Shown: positions 9,466 to 17,610 of the stretch, piece after piece
How the letters are laid out: each line of letters starts with the position of its first letter
How positions within the stretch are numbered: position 1 is the stretch's first letter
Source of the DNA: Schleiferiaceae bacterium
GTDB taxonomy: Bacteria > Bacteroidota > Bacteroidia > Flavobacteriales > Schleiferiaceae
Direction of reading: 5' to 3'
NCBI GenBank assembly: GCA_018402665.1
Contig: JAGYIN010000008.1
Location: 21,585 to 85,584 of the forward strand
DNA length: 64,000 bases
Translations under genes and position numbers: made by a program
Notes under the pieces: generated by a model
Told to the model about the DNA's origin: nothing
Databases searched by the model: none
The model's input: the letters and a program-made list of their open reading frames with translations, nothing else

Positions 9466-10476
9466 TCCCGTTTTGAACTGCTCTAAAAAACGTTTGTCGT
9501 TTTCTGTGAACAGTCGAATATCAGGAATCTGATAACGGTTCATTGCTATTCTTTCAATCCCCATTCCAAAAGCATATCCAGTATACACTTCAGGGTCAAT
9601 TCCGCTGGCGCGTAAAACATTTGGATCAACCATGCCACAGCCCATTACCTCGAGCCATCCTGTGCCTTTCGTAATTTTGTAATCGATCTCGTTTTCTAAC
9701 CCCCAGTAGACATCAACCTCAGCGCTGGGCTCTGTAAAGGGAAAATAGGAGGGTCGCATGCGTATTTTAGCTTTACCAAAGAATTCCTGGGCGAAATACA
9801 ACAGCACTTGCTTTAGATCGGCGAAACTGACGTCTTTGTCTATGTACAACCCTTCTATTTGGTGGAAAATACAATGACTTCGTGCGCTAATTGCCTCGTT
9901 TCTAAACACTCGTCCCGGGCTAATAGTACGAATAGGTGGCTGATTGTTTTCCATCGCGCGCACCTGGACACTAGAAGTGTGCGTCCTTAGCGCCCAATCC
10001 GGATTGCGTTGAACAAAAAACGTATCCTGCATGTCTCGAGCAGGGTGCTCTTCTGGGAAATTTAATGCGGTAAAATTGTGCCAATCGTCCTCAACCTCGG
10101 GGCCTTCGCTAACATTAAAACCAATGCGCTTAAAAATGTCTACAATCTCATCTTTTATCGCATTAATTGGATGAATGGCCCCTAATTCTAGCGGTTGACC
10201 TGGGCGCGTTACATCGCCGTTTTGACCCACAACAGCTGAGGACTCTAATTCTTCTAAAGCCTCTTTGTGCTTGGCTTCGGCAAGATTTTTTAGGGTGTTT
10301 AGCGCGGCGCCAAACGCCTTTTTCTGATCCCCTGGAACTTCTCTGAATGCTTTAAAAAGCCCCTGAATGGCACCCTTTTTACTGAGGTACTGTAATCGGA
10401 AAATTTCAGCTTCTTCCTTGTTAGTGAGGGAGGTAGCTTCAACCTGGCTTTTTAAATTTTCAACTCTTTCCAGCAT
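9460..10476 (-). CDS. pheS: Phenylalanine-tRNA ligase alpha subunit
   Basis: 338 residues. The N-terminal coiled-coil tRNA-binding arm (about residues 1-80) leads into the class II catalytic core with motif 2 (ISPGRVFRNEAISARSH, then FHQIEGLYID) and motif 3 (GYAFGMGIERIAM). It pairs with PheT, which is not in this window. The gene stands alone and diverges from the tandem lipoprotein pair. Confidence 0.97.
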   Translation of the reverse strand: MLERVENLKSQVEATSLTNKEEAEIFRLQYLSKKGAIQGLFKAFREVPGDQKKAFGAALNTLKNLAEAKHKEALEELESSAVVGQNGDVTRPGQPLELGAIHPINAIKDEIVDIFKRIGFNVSEGPEVEDDWHNFTALNFPEEHPARDMQDTFFVQRNPDWALRTHTSSVQVRAMENNQPPIRTISPGRVFRNEAISARSHCIFHQIEGLYIDKDVSFADLKQVLLYFAQEFFGKAKIRMRPSYFPFTEPSAEVDVYWGLENEIDYKITKGTGWLEVMGCGMVDPNVLRASGIDPEVYTGYAFGMGIERIAMNRYQIPDIRLFTENDKRFLEQFKTGL

Positions 10477-10507
10477 AATTGGCCGTTCTAATACGTTAGC
10501 TTTGTTG

Positions 10508-10515
10508 TAGATTTG
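10508..10515 (+). promoter_or_regulatory. Putative -7 promoter box of the lipoprotein pair
   Basis: TAGATTTG matches TAnnTTTG and lies 22 nt before the first lipoprotein ATG. No -33 TTTG is seen at normal spacing. Confidence 0.4.
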
Positions 10516-10537
10516 GCGAAATTACTGAATTCCCCGC

Positions 10538-10888
10538 ATGAAACGATTTATTCTTTTAGTACTCATAGGATTTGCTCATACCTCTTGTCAGGAAGAGGTT
10601 GTAGACGAATACTTCGTGAAAGTAAAAGTAGTGAACGAGAATGGTGTCCCTATTCAAAACGCTGCTGTTAAAATGTTTGCCCCTGTTGCCGGCGCAACGG
10701 AATGGTACAACTTTACCGACCCAAGCGGGGAACTCATCTTTCGCTCAGGCTTTGAGGCTTACTATGACCTTAAAGCATGGAAAATGATTTACGAAGGCTG
10801 TAATTACGTTCGACTTGTAAAAGGCGAGACAGTTGAAGTAAATGTTGTAATTTACCCCATCGGCGAACCAAACGGCTGTGTAGAATAA
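10538..10888 (+). CDS. Small lipoprotein, first of a tandem related pair
   Basis: 116 residues with a short signal and a Cys at about residue 17 (IGFAHTSCQ), so probably a lipoprotein. I do not recognise a named family. After the signal it has a beta-sandwich-like pattern, VKVKVVNENGVPIQNAAVKMF, resembling carboxypeptidase-regulatory or transthyretin-like folds, and it ends YPIGEPNGCVE. The next gene encodes a clear relative with the same order of segments (GxxIQN, an aromatic stretch, a late Cys, and a P-rich end with Cys). The stop overlaps the next start as TAATG. Confidence 0.7.
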   Translation: MKRFILLVLIGFAHTSCQEEVVDEYFVKVKVVNENGVPIQNAAVKMFAPVAGATEWYNFTDPSGELIFRSGFEAYYDLKAWKMIYEGCNYVRLVKGETVEVNVVIYPIGEPNGCVE

Positions 10889-11256
10889 TGAAACGTATTA
10901 TTGCTCTTTTTGCCTTTTCGGCACTGCTCCTTACAGGATGTCAGATAGAAAACCCCACTTATCCCTTTAGAATTAAAGTAACTAATCCTAGTGGTGTTGC
11001 TATTCAAAACGTAACCGTTGAAGCTTCTGTTGACGTCCCTGGCTACCGTGAGGAAGCTTATTTTATCGGCGTTACAGGGTTAGACGGCATCGTAGAATTT
11101 GAATACGACTATGAGGCTGTATTCAAAGTATTAGGAACACGCGGCGAAAATCCTTTTACGCACATTGGTTGTGGCTTTATTAAACTAGAACCCAATAAGA
11201 CTGTAGAAACAGAAATCGTGTTGCTCCCTTATGATCCTAGTGATCCTGGGTGCTAA
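10888..11256 (+). CDS. Small lipoprotein, second of a tandem related pair
   Basis: 122 residues with a clear lipobox, LLLTGC (Cys18). It is related to the protein before it: FRIKVTNPSGVAIQNVTVEA aligns with the matching strand there, both have a late IGCGF / EGCNY element, and both end in a proline-rich tail with a Cys (YDPSDPGC). The likely fold is a small beta sandwich exposed at the membrane. The function is unknown. It is coupled to the upstream gene and followed by a strong terminator. Confidence 0.7.
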   Translation: MKRIIALFAFSALLLTGCQIENPTYPFRIKVTNPSGVAIQNVTVEASVDVPGYREEAYFIGVTGLDGIVEFEYDYEAVFKVLGTRGENPFTHIGCGFIKLEPNKTVETEIVLLPYDPSDPGC

Positions 11257-11276
11257 AAACTTTTTCATACGAATAC

Positions 11277-11304
11277 AAAAGCGGGCTAGAAGCCCGCTTT
11301 TTTT
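11277..11304. terminator. Bidirectional terminator between the lipoprotein pair and the minus-strand gene
   Basis: Stem AAAAGCGGGCT / AGCCCGCTTTT with a three-base loop and T/A runs on both sides. It can end the plus-strand lipoprotein pair and the minus-strand gene whose stop lies at its edge. Confidence 0.88.
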
Positions 11305-11653
11305 ATAAATACCCGTTTGCCTTAAAGTACTGCACGACCGCTTCTTTCATTAATATGGTTTGCTCACCCGCTTTTAGGTTTGGTAGCGGCTTAAGCGCAG
11401 TAAAATGGGGCCAGCCTTCTTCATCACGTTTTTCAAATTCATAATAACCGAACGGCTCTAGAATGGTACATATAGCAATGTGAAGCACGTTAATTTTCAC
11501 GTCCTTTTTCATTTTGATATAACCCATCTGAAGTTCCTGGGTTCCAATAAGAAGTAACACCCCGTCTAAATCTAAATCTCCATCGCCAGGAAATTGTTTC
11601 GTAAGTTTCGTTACTAATCGCTCCCAATCTTGCTTTAATTCTTCGCTTCTCAT
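11303..11653 (-). CDS. Conserved hypothetical protein
   Basis: A 116-residue soluble protein without signal or membrane segment. It has an acidic loop (PGDGDLDLDGVLLLIG), a helix with KMKKDVKINVLHIAIC, and a tail rich in aromatic residues (EGWPHFTALKPLP). I recognise it only as the sort of small conserved protein found in Flavobacteriales; no function can be given. It diverges from the CvpA-type gene with only 15 bp between them, so the two share a promoter region. Confidence 0.7.
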   Translation of the reverse strand: MRSEELKQDWERLVTKLTKQFPGDGDLDLDGVLLLIGTQELQMGYIKMKKDVKINVLHIAICTILEPFGYYEFEKRDEEGWPHFTALKPLPNLKAGEQTILMKEAVVQYFKANGYL

Positions 11654-11668
11654 TAATTTGCCGCTATT

Positions 11669-12142
11669 ATGGTTGGACTAGACCTTGTTATCGTTGTTTT
11701 CTGCGCCTTTCTTCTTGCTAAAGGTATATGGAAAGGCTTTGTAAAAGAAATCGCGGGAATCGTGGCCGTAATAGGCGGTGTCGCGGTGTCTTTTCTGTTT
11801 CATGCGCAGGTGCAGCCGTATATCACCTCATTTGTCGGGGAGAAGTATATCCAATTGACCTCTTACGTTCTCGTGTTCCTTGGTTTTTATCTGATCGTTA
11901 TGCTCTTAGGCAAACTACTGGATAAAATTCTCCGCTCCATCTTCCTTGGCGGTATTAACCGCGTGCTTGGCGCCATATTCGGGCTTGTTAAAGCCTGTTT
12001 TTGGCTGACGCTTTTAACGTTTGCCTACACGAAAATCCAGCTTGGCATTGGGTTCAGCCACCCCTCATGGGTGACCAATTCCGTTTGTTACCCCTTTTTA
12101 CTCGACCTCGTTAGTATTGGAGAAAGCCTTATTCCAGCTTAA
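11669..12142 (+). CDS. CvpA family membrane protein
   Basis: 157 residues with four hydrophobic segments and the CvpA N-terminal pattern: GLDLVIVVFCAFLLAKGIWKG, then KEIAGIVAVIGG. The conserved GGINRVLGAIFGLVKAC turn is in the third quarter. CvpA proteins were first tied to colicin V production; in general they are inner-membrane proteins linked to envelope homeostasis. It overlaps the pgk 3' end by 4 bp. Confidence 0.85.
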   Translation: MVGLDLVIVVFCAFLLAKGIWKGFVKEIAGIVAVIGGVAVSFLFHAQVQPYITSFVGEKYIQLTSYVLVFLGFYLIVMLLGKLLDKILRSIFLGGINRVLGAIFGLVKACFWLTLLTFAYTKIQLGIGFSHPSWVTNSVCYPFLLDLVSIGESLIPA

Positions 12143-13320
12143 CTAAGCGCCGCTACGCCAGGAAGTGTTTTTCCCTCAAGAAACTCAAGCATTGCGCCGC
12201 CACCCGTACTGATGTAGCTTACCTTTTCGGAATAACCGAACTTATTCACTGCAGCCACACTGTCTCCACCACCAATAAGTGAGAAAGCACCGTTTGCTGT
12301 TGCATCTGCCACAGCTTGTGCTACCGCTTTGGTTCCACCCGCGTAATTCTCAAATTCAAACACGCCCATAGGCCCGTTCCAAATAATAGTTTTGCTCGAT
12401 GCCAAAGCTTCTAGGGCATTTGCAACACTTTGCGGACCGTTATCTAACCCCATATAACCCTCAGGTATCTCGTCTATAGGACATACACGCTCCGCTGGCG
12501 TATCCGCGAAGTCCTTTGTAATTAAAGTATCTACAGGAATCAAAAGATTACACCCTTTGGCCTTGGCGTCCACCATAAGTTGCTTCGCTAATTCCAACTT
12601 ATCGTCTTCGACCAAAGACGTTCCTATGGCGCCGCCCATAGCCTTCACAAAAGTGAAACCCATACCTCCGCCAATAATTACGGTGCCAACGTTGTCAATC
12701 ATATTGGTAATCACTCCAATTTTTGAGCTGACCTTGGCCCCGCCAATTATCGCAACCGTAGATTGACGGTCACTACCCAACGCTTTTGAAATACTCTCAA
12801 CCTCAGCATTCATCAAGTCACCGAACCCTTTGTTCTCTGGTGAGAAAAACTGTGCTATAATAGCCGTTGAGGCATGCGCCCTGTGGGCCGTTCCAAACGC
12901 GTCGTTCAAATAGATATCGCCTAATGCTGCTAAAGCTTTAGCAAATCCCTCGTCGCCGCTCGTCTCTTCTTTGTAATAACGTAGATTCTCTAACAACACC
13001 GCTTCACCTGGCTTTGCTTTCGCAACAACCGCCTCCGCCGCCTGACCAATACAGTCCTCCGCAAAATGAACAGTCGCGCCAACCGCCTTTTCTACTTCAC
13101 CGACCAGCGCACTCAAAGACATTTTTGGAACGCGCGCTCCGTCTGGACGGCCTAAATGGCTCATCAAAATTGGAATTCCACCTGCAGCCAACACCTTTTT
13201 GATGGTTGGCGCCGCTGCTATAATTCGTGTATTGTCAGTAACAGCAAGGTTTTCATCCTGCGGTACGTTAAAGTCAACACGGATTAGAACTTTCTTATCT
13301 TTAAAGTCGAAGCTTTTCAT
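12139..13320 (-). CDS. pgk: Phosphoglycerate kinase
   Basis: 393 residues. It transfers phosphate between 1,3-bisphosphoglycerate and ADP in glycolysis. Visible motifs are the N-terminal KVLIRVDFNVP signature, the substrate site MSHLGRPDG, the hinge AIIGGAKVSSKIGVI and the nucleotide-binding GGGDSVAAV near the C-terminus. It is transcribed away from holB across a 58-bp gap. Confidence 0.97.
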   Translation of the reverse strand: MKSFDFKDKKVLIRVDFNVPQDENLAVTDNTRIIAAAPTIKKVLAAGGIPILMSHLGRPDGARVPKMSLSALVGEVEKAVGATVHFAEDCIGQAAEAVVAKAKPGEAVLLENLRYYKEETSGDEGFAKALAALGDIYLNDAFGTAHRAHASTAIIAQFFSPENKGFGDLMNAEVESISKALGSDRQSTVAIIGGAKVSSKIGVITNMIDNVGTVIIGGGMGFTFVKAMGGAIGTSLVEDDKLELAKQLMVDAKAKGCNLLIPVDTLITKDFADTPAERVCPIDEIPEGYMGLDNGPQSVANALEALASSKTIIWNGPMGVFEFENYAGGTKAVAQAVADATANGAFSLIGGGDSVAAVNKFGYSEKVSYISTGGGAMLEFLEGKTLPGVAALS

Positions 13321-13378
13321 ATATTTTTGAGTGTTATTTCAGCGCCCAATTTACTACCCAATTTTCACTCTACATTAG

Positions 13379-14467
13379 ATGTTCAGCATATATAACAATC
13401 ATGATTTGATGGATCAATTATTTGCTGCTCACGCCGGTAAAAAACTTCATCACGCAAATCTTATTTATGGCGGCGCTGGAGAAGATCCTTTACCCGTTGG
13501 CCTTAAACTAGCGGCAACACTCCTCTGCGAGACAAAAACCGCCTGTGGAACATGTAGAAACTGTAAGCGCGTAGAAAAACTCGAGCATCCTGATTTAAAC
13601 TTTACCTTTCCTTTTGTAAGCGGCGGAAACACGGGCACGGCCGACGATTTTCTAAAAGACTTCAGAAAAGCACTCTTAAAAAATCCCTTCCTTGATCCCG
13701 ACAGCTGGCAAAGGCAAATCACAAGCAAAAACCAGCAATTGCAAATTCCTGTAAAGGAAATTCAAAACCTTCAGCAAAAGCTTAGTTTAACCGCTGCGGA
13801 AGGCGGAAATCGAGTGCTCCTGATATGGATGCCTGAACAGATTAAAACAACCGCTTCAAACAAGCTGCTTAAGCTCATAGAAGAGCCTCTGCCCAACACG
13901 TTCATTATTCTTGTTTCACATCGAAAAAACAAGCTTCTCCCTACCATCGTGTCACGATGTGCGCCTTGGTCTTGCAAACCACTAGACGAATCATCTTTCA
14001 ACCAACACTTTGAAAACAGCCCCGGACAAACAAAACGGCTTTTAAGCATGGTATTCGCTCCGAACCTGGGTGCCGCAATAACCGCTTATGATGATCCTGA
14101 AATCACTCAAATTGATCGTTTTGCTGAATGGATGAGGACTTGCTACAAAGGGGTGCCCGTGGAAATTGCATCTGTAGTGAATACGCTTGCTTCTCTGCCA
14201 AAAGAGTCTCTTAAAACCCTTATTTACAGGTCATTACATTTTTTAGAGCGTGGTTTTTACCACAATGTTCAAAACACCCCTAACGGTGCTACAGACCTCG
14301 GTGTAATCAACGTTCAGAAGCTAAGCGGCGCTGTGGTTCCAAAGGGCGCCTCCAGTATTACAAGATCGCTTGGTGACTGCCTCAACGACCTGGAAAGAAA
14401 CGTTCATGTAAAAACAACATTGACGCACACTTCTTTTGCGTTATATAGCGCCTTCCGTGGTAACTAA
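13379..14467 (+). CDS. holB: DNA polymerase III delta-prime subunit
   Basis: 362 residues of the clamp-loader AAA+ family. The N-terminal region has YGGAGEDPLPVGLKLA where a Walker A motif would be, but without GKT, as expected for delta-prime, which does not hydrolyse ATP. A cysteine zinc module follows (CETKTACGTCRNCKRVEKLEHPD). The RVLLIWMPEQIKTTASNKLLKLIEEP stretch includes the SRC-region approach, and VSRCAPW supplies the SRC motif. It overlaps the methyltransferase 3' end by 4 bp. Confidence 0.88.
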   Translation: MFSIYNNHDLMDQLFAAHAGKKLHHANLIYGGAGEDPLPVGLKLAATLLCETKTACGTCRNCKRVEKLEHPDLNFTFPFVSGGNTGTADDFLKDFRKALLKNPFLDPDSWQRQITSKNQQLQIPVKEIQNLQQKLSLTAAEGGNRVLLIWMPEQIKTTASNKLLKLIEEPLPNTFIILVSHRKNKLLPTIVSRCAPWSCKPLDESSFNQHFENSPGQTKRLLSMVFAPNLGAAITAYDDPEITQIDRFAEWMRTCYKGVPVEIASVVNTLASLPKESLKTLIYRSLHFLERGFYHNVQNTPNGATDLGVINVQKLSGAVVPKGASSITRSLGDCLNDLERNVHVKTTLTHTSFALYSAFRGN

Positions 14468-15345
14468 GCGTTCTTAAAGACATAAATCAAAGAACTCTTA
14501 TTATCCTTGCCTCCTTTGATATTGCTGATGGTTCCTCGTACAAGACCTTTCAGCCAATGAAATAAACGTTTTGTTGGAGCGCCTTCCTTATACTGCTCGC
14601 TAATCAGACTGATATAATAACTGTCCAAAGACATGGGTAAAACGTCTTGTAACTCAAAGCCGTTCCGCTCTAACGCGGTTTTCATGCTTTTTTTGGTAAA
14701 ATGGTGAACGTGAATTGGGATGTCCCAAGCCGCCCAGTGTACTCCATAATGTTGTGCGTCGTGGCTTTCTGGATTGGGAACGGCAATTAGTAGTGTTCCG
14801 TTGTTTTTGAGCTTTAACTTAAAGGCTTGAAGCAATTCATCCAAATTATAGACATGCTCTAAAACGTGCCACATCGTAATTGCGTCTACCCCTCCCTTTA
14901 CCTCGCTTACATCGCTATAAACGCGCCCAAATTTAGAGGCTTTTGCCCGTGCGCCTTCGTTAATCTCTACACCTTGGACCTCGTGGCCTTTAGCGGCCAT
15001 CTTTTGCATGAATTGGCCCGTTCCACAACCGTAGTCTAAAAGCGATTTTCCATCAGCATATTTTTGAACGTGGCCGTGTTTCCAATTCATATTAATCTCA
15101 CGCAAAAATTGATACACTTTTGCAAACATAGAAGTATCATCATCCGTATGGCTGATGTAGTCAGGATTGTCGTAATAAGGACCCACCAAATCTTCCTTTA
15201 CGCGAGGATTGGTAAACAAATGGGAACAATGTCCACAAGACCAAATATCAAAGACCTCTTTACTCGTGCTGAAATCTTTTACAGACTGGTAAAAGGATAT
15301 GTCTTTTTTTAAACAAGCCGGACAATGCGTTAACTCTTCTCTCAT
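14464..15345 (-). CDS. Class I SAM-dependent methyltransferase with N-terminal zinc-ribbon-like region
   Basis: 293 residues. The N-terminus holds two CxxC pairs (CPACLKK and CGHC). A Rossmann methyltransferase domain follows, with the SAM loop LLDYGCGTGQF and the acidic post-motif VEINEG. The later stretch, AITMWHVLEHVYNLDELL, is typical of the Methyltransf_23 family. Substrate unknown. It comes after mnmG on the same strand, with a parS-like palindrome in the 24-bp gap. Confidence 0.85.
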   Translation of the reverse strand: MREELTHCPACLKKDISFYQSVKDFSTSKEVFDIWSCGHCSHLFTNPRVKEDLVGPYYDNPDYISHTDDDTSMFAKVYQFLREINMNWKHGHVQKYADGKSLLDYGCGTGQFMQKMAAKGHEVQGVEINEGARAKASKFGRVYSDVSEVKGGVDAITMWHVLEHVYNLDELLQAFKLKLKNNGTLLIAVPNPESHDAQHYGVHWAAWDIPIHVHHFTKKSMKTALERNGFELQDVLPMSLDSYYISLISEQYKEGAPTKRLFHWLKGLVRGTISNIKGGKDNKSSLIYVFKNA

Positions 15346-15347
15346 AG

Positions 15348-15363
15348 TGTTTCACGTGAAACT
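15348..15363. other. parS-like centromere site 1
   Basis: TGTTTCACGTGAAACT matches 15 of 16 bases of the ParB-binding consensus TGTTTCACGTGAAACA; only the last base differs. It fills the gap between mnmG and the methyltransferase gene. In most bacteria parS sites cluster near the origin. Confidence 0.8.
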
Positions 15364-15369
15364 ATTTTC

Positions 15370-17223
15370 TTATCTACCCATATATACAAGCAACACGTGT
15401 ATGTCGCTTTGACTAATGCCACTAATTCTTGAGGCTTGTGCTATTGTTGTCGGCTGTATCGCTTTAAGCTTATCGCGCCCTTCATAACTTAAACCCTTGA
15501 CCTTATCATAATCAAACTTTTCCGGAATGTTCTTTGTGTTTAGGCGTTTCATCTTTTCGACGTTCTCGCGTTCACGACTTATATATCCGCCGTACTTAAT
15601 GTCTATTTCTAGTTGCTCTATAACATCGGAGCGCCACCATTCTTTGTCTTCGAACTTGTCGCTAAAATCGTCAAGCTTCAAATTTGGCCGGGCAACCAGC
15701 TTACTCGTCTTTGTTTTTTCCGTTGCATTTTTTTCACCCCGTCGCTCGAGAACCTCGTTTACATACGCCAAGGGCAGGTTTTTATCCAACGCTGCGTTAC
15801 CGTCTAAAATTAAACGCTCTTTCTCGTTTAATAAGGCAACCCTTTTCTCTGATGCTAAACCTACCGCATGGCCTAATTTAGTGAGCCTTATATCCGCGTT
15901 ATCCTGACGCAACAATAATCTATATTCCGCTCTTGAAGTAAACATTCTATACGGTTCCTCTGTGCCTTTAGTAATAAGATCGTCTATTAGAACCCCTATG
16001 TATGCATCGTTTCTTCCTAGAATAAAGGGATCCTCACCGCGCGTCTTTAACACGGCATTTACACCAGCCATAAGACCTTGACAAGCGGCCTCTTCATATC
16101 CTGTGGTACCGTTGATTTGACCAGCGAAATACAAGCCGCTTACGAGCTTTGTTTCTAACGTATGTTTAAGCTGTGTTGGTGGGAAATAATCGTACTCGAT
16201 AGCGTATCCCGGCCTAAAGAACTTTGCACTTTCAAAACCTCTTACTTTATGTAAGGCCTCATATTGTATCTCTACGGGAAGGCTGGAGCTAAAGCCGTTA
16301 ACATAAACCTCTACAGTATTCCACCCTTCTGGCTCTACGAATATCTGATGCGACGTTTTTTCAGAGAATCGATCAATCTTATCTTCTATCGAGGGGCAAT
16401 AACGCGGGCCTGTGCCTCTAATCGTTCCGTTAAATAGGGGGGAACGGTCAAATCCTTTCTTAAGTACATCGTGAACCTCTTGAGAGGTGTGTGTTATCCA
16501 GCAGCTTCTTTGGTTTTTGAGCGAATAATCACCTTCAAAGCTGAACTGACCGGGTTGCTCGTCCCCGGGCTGTTCTTCCATTAGAGAAAAATCCAATGAT
16601 CTTCCATCTATTCGTGGAGGTGTGCCCGTTTTCATTCTACCGGCCTCAAAACCCATAGCAACCAACTCCTCTGTGATACCCGTACTTGCGCGCTCGCCAG
16701 CTCTACCACCTCCAAAATTCTTATCTCCTACATGGATAAGCCCGTTCATAAATGTGCCTGAAGTTAGAATAACCGTATCTGCCTCGAACGTTAAACCTAG
16801 CGAAGTCCTAACGCCATGCACAGTGTGATCACTCACGTTTAGTCCAATAACCATGTCCTGGAACATATTGAGTCCCGGTGTTTCTTCCAAGAGCTCCCTC
16901 CAATATTGGGCAAACAACATGCGGTCACTTTGCACCCGGGGGCTCCACATTGCAGGTCCTTTGCTTCTATTTAGCATACGGAACTGAATCATACTCTTAT
17001 CTGTTATGAGTGCACTTCCTCCTCCCAATGCGTCTATTTCACGTACAATCTGGCCCTTCGCAACCCCGCCCATTGCGGGATTACAGCTCATTTGTCCAAT
17101 GCTTTGCATGTTCATTGTAATAAGCAGAACATTGGCGCCCATCTTCGCTGCACAATACGCTGCTTCGCAGCCCGCATGACCGCCTCCAACTACAATTACA
17201 TCATATTTTTCGTCAAGAACCAT
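15370..17223 (-). CDS. mnmG: tRNA uridine-5-carboxymethylaminomethyl modification enzyme, large subunit
   Basis: 617 residues. With MnmE it makes the cmnm5 group on U34 of several tRNAs. Seen: the FAD-binding Rossmann motif [20 protein letters not shown], the signature [22 protein letters not shown], the second signature [13 protein letters not shown], the cysteine stretch [16 protein letters not shown], and the C-terminal helical domain used to bind MnmE. mnmG (gidA) often lies close to the origin. It overlaps ybeY by 11 bp. Confidence 0.97.
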   Translation of the reverse strand: MVLDEKYDVIVVGGGHAGCEAAYCAAKMGANVLLITMNMQSIGQMSCNPAMGGVAKGQIVREIDALGGGSALITDKSMIQFRMLNRSKGPAMWSPRVQSDRMLFAQYWRELLEETPGLNMFQDMVIGLNVSDHTVHGVRTSLGLTFEADTVILTSGTFMNGLIHVGDKNFGGGRAGERASTGITEELVAMGFEAGRMKTGTPPRIDGRSLDFSLMEEQPGDEQPGQFSFEGDYSLKNQRSCWITHTSQEVHDVLKKGFDRSPLFNGTIRGTGPRYCPSIEDKIDRFSEKTSHQIFVEPEGWNTVEVYVNGFSSSLPVEIQYEALHKVRGFESAKFFRPGYAIEYDYFPPTQLKHTLETKLVSGLYFAGQINGTTGYEEAACQGLMAGVNAVLKTRGEDPFILGRNDAYIGVLIDDLITKGTEEPYRMFTSRAEYRLLLRQDNADIRLTKLGHAVGLASEKRVALLNEKERLILDGNAALDKNLPLAYVNEVLERRGEKNATEKTKTSKLVARPNLKLDDFSDKFEDKEWWRSDVIEQLEIDIKYGGYISRERENVEKMKRLNTKNIPEKFDYDKVKGLSYEGRDKLKAIQPTTIAQASRISGISQSDIHVLLVYMGR

Positions 17224-17608
17224 AGTTTTCTAAATAAGCTAACACTTCATCTTCTTTATGACGCATTACTTTGATTTCCTCTTCAGTCTTATCTTTTAGC
17301 CCTGTCAAGTGGAGCATACCATGCGCCACAACTCTTCTTAATTCAGAGGTATAGGTCACTCCAAGAGCCTGGGCATTATCCTTTACCCGATCTAGGCTTA
17401 TAAAAAGCTCGCCGCTTATTCTGTCGCCACGGGAATAATCAAACGTGATGATATCCGTGTAATAATCATGATTGAGATGCTCTTTATTTATAACTAACAA
17501 CTCTTCATCTGAACAACCGTGAACATCTATCTTCTTTAATCGTAACGATGGATTGAGCTCCTGAATTGCCCGCTTCACCATAACAACCAACTGTGCATCT
17601 ACATCCAT
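17213..17608 (-). CDS. ybeY: Endoribonuclease / rRNA maturation factor YbeY
   Basis: 131 residues. The zinc motif reads [16 protein letters not shown]; the first two His match HGxLHLxGxDH, while the third is replaced by Lys-Asp. I recall this variant as usual in Bacteroidota rather than as damage. The preceding [16 protein letters not shown] stretch is also typical. YbeY acts in 16S rRNA 3' maturation and ribosome quality control. It lies between DUF4175 and mnmG, apparently in one unit. Confidence 0.9.
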   Translation of the reverse strand: MDVDAQLVVMVKRAIQELNPSLRLKKIDVHGCSDEELLVINKEHLNHDYYTDIITFDYSRGDRISGELFISLDRVKDNAQALGVTYTSELRRVVAHGMLHLTGLKDKTEEEIKVMRHKEDEVLAYLENYGS

Positions 17609-17610
17609 TT

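Noticed and set aside
17213..17608. Inactive YbeY because the third zinc His is missing
   Set aside because: The GxKDKTEE variant is, as far as I recall, the usual form in Bacteroidota, so it is not taken as damage.
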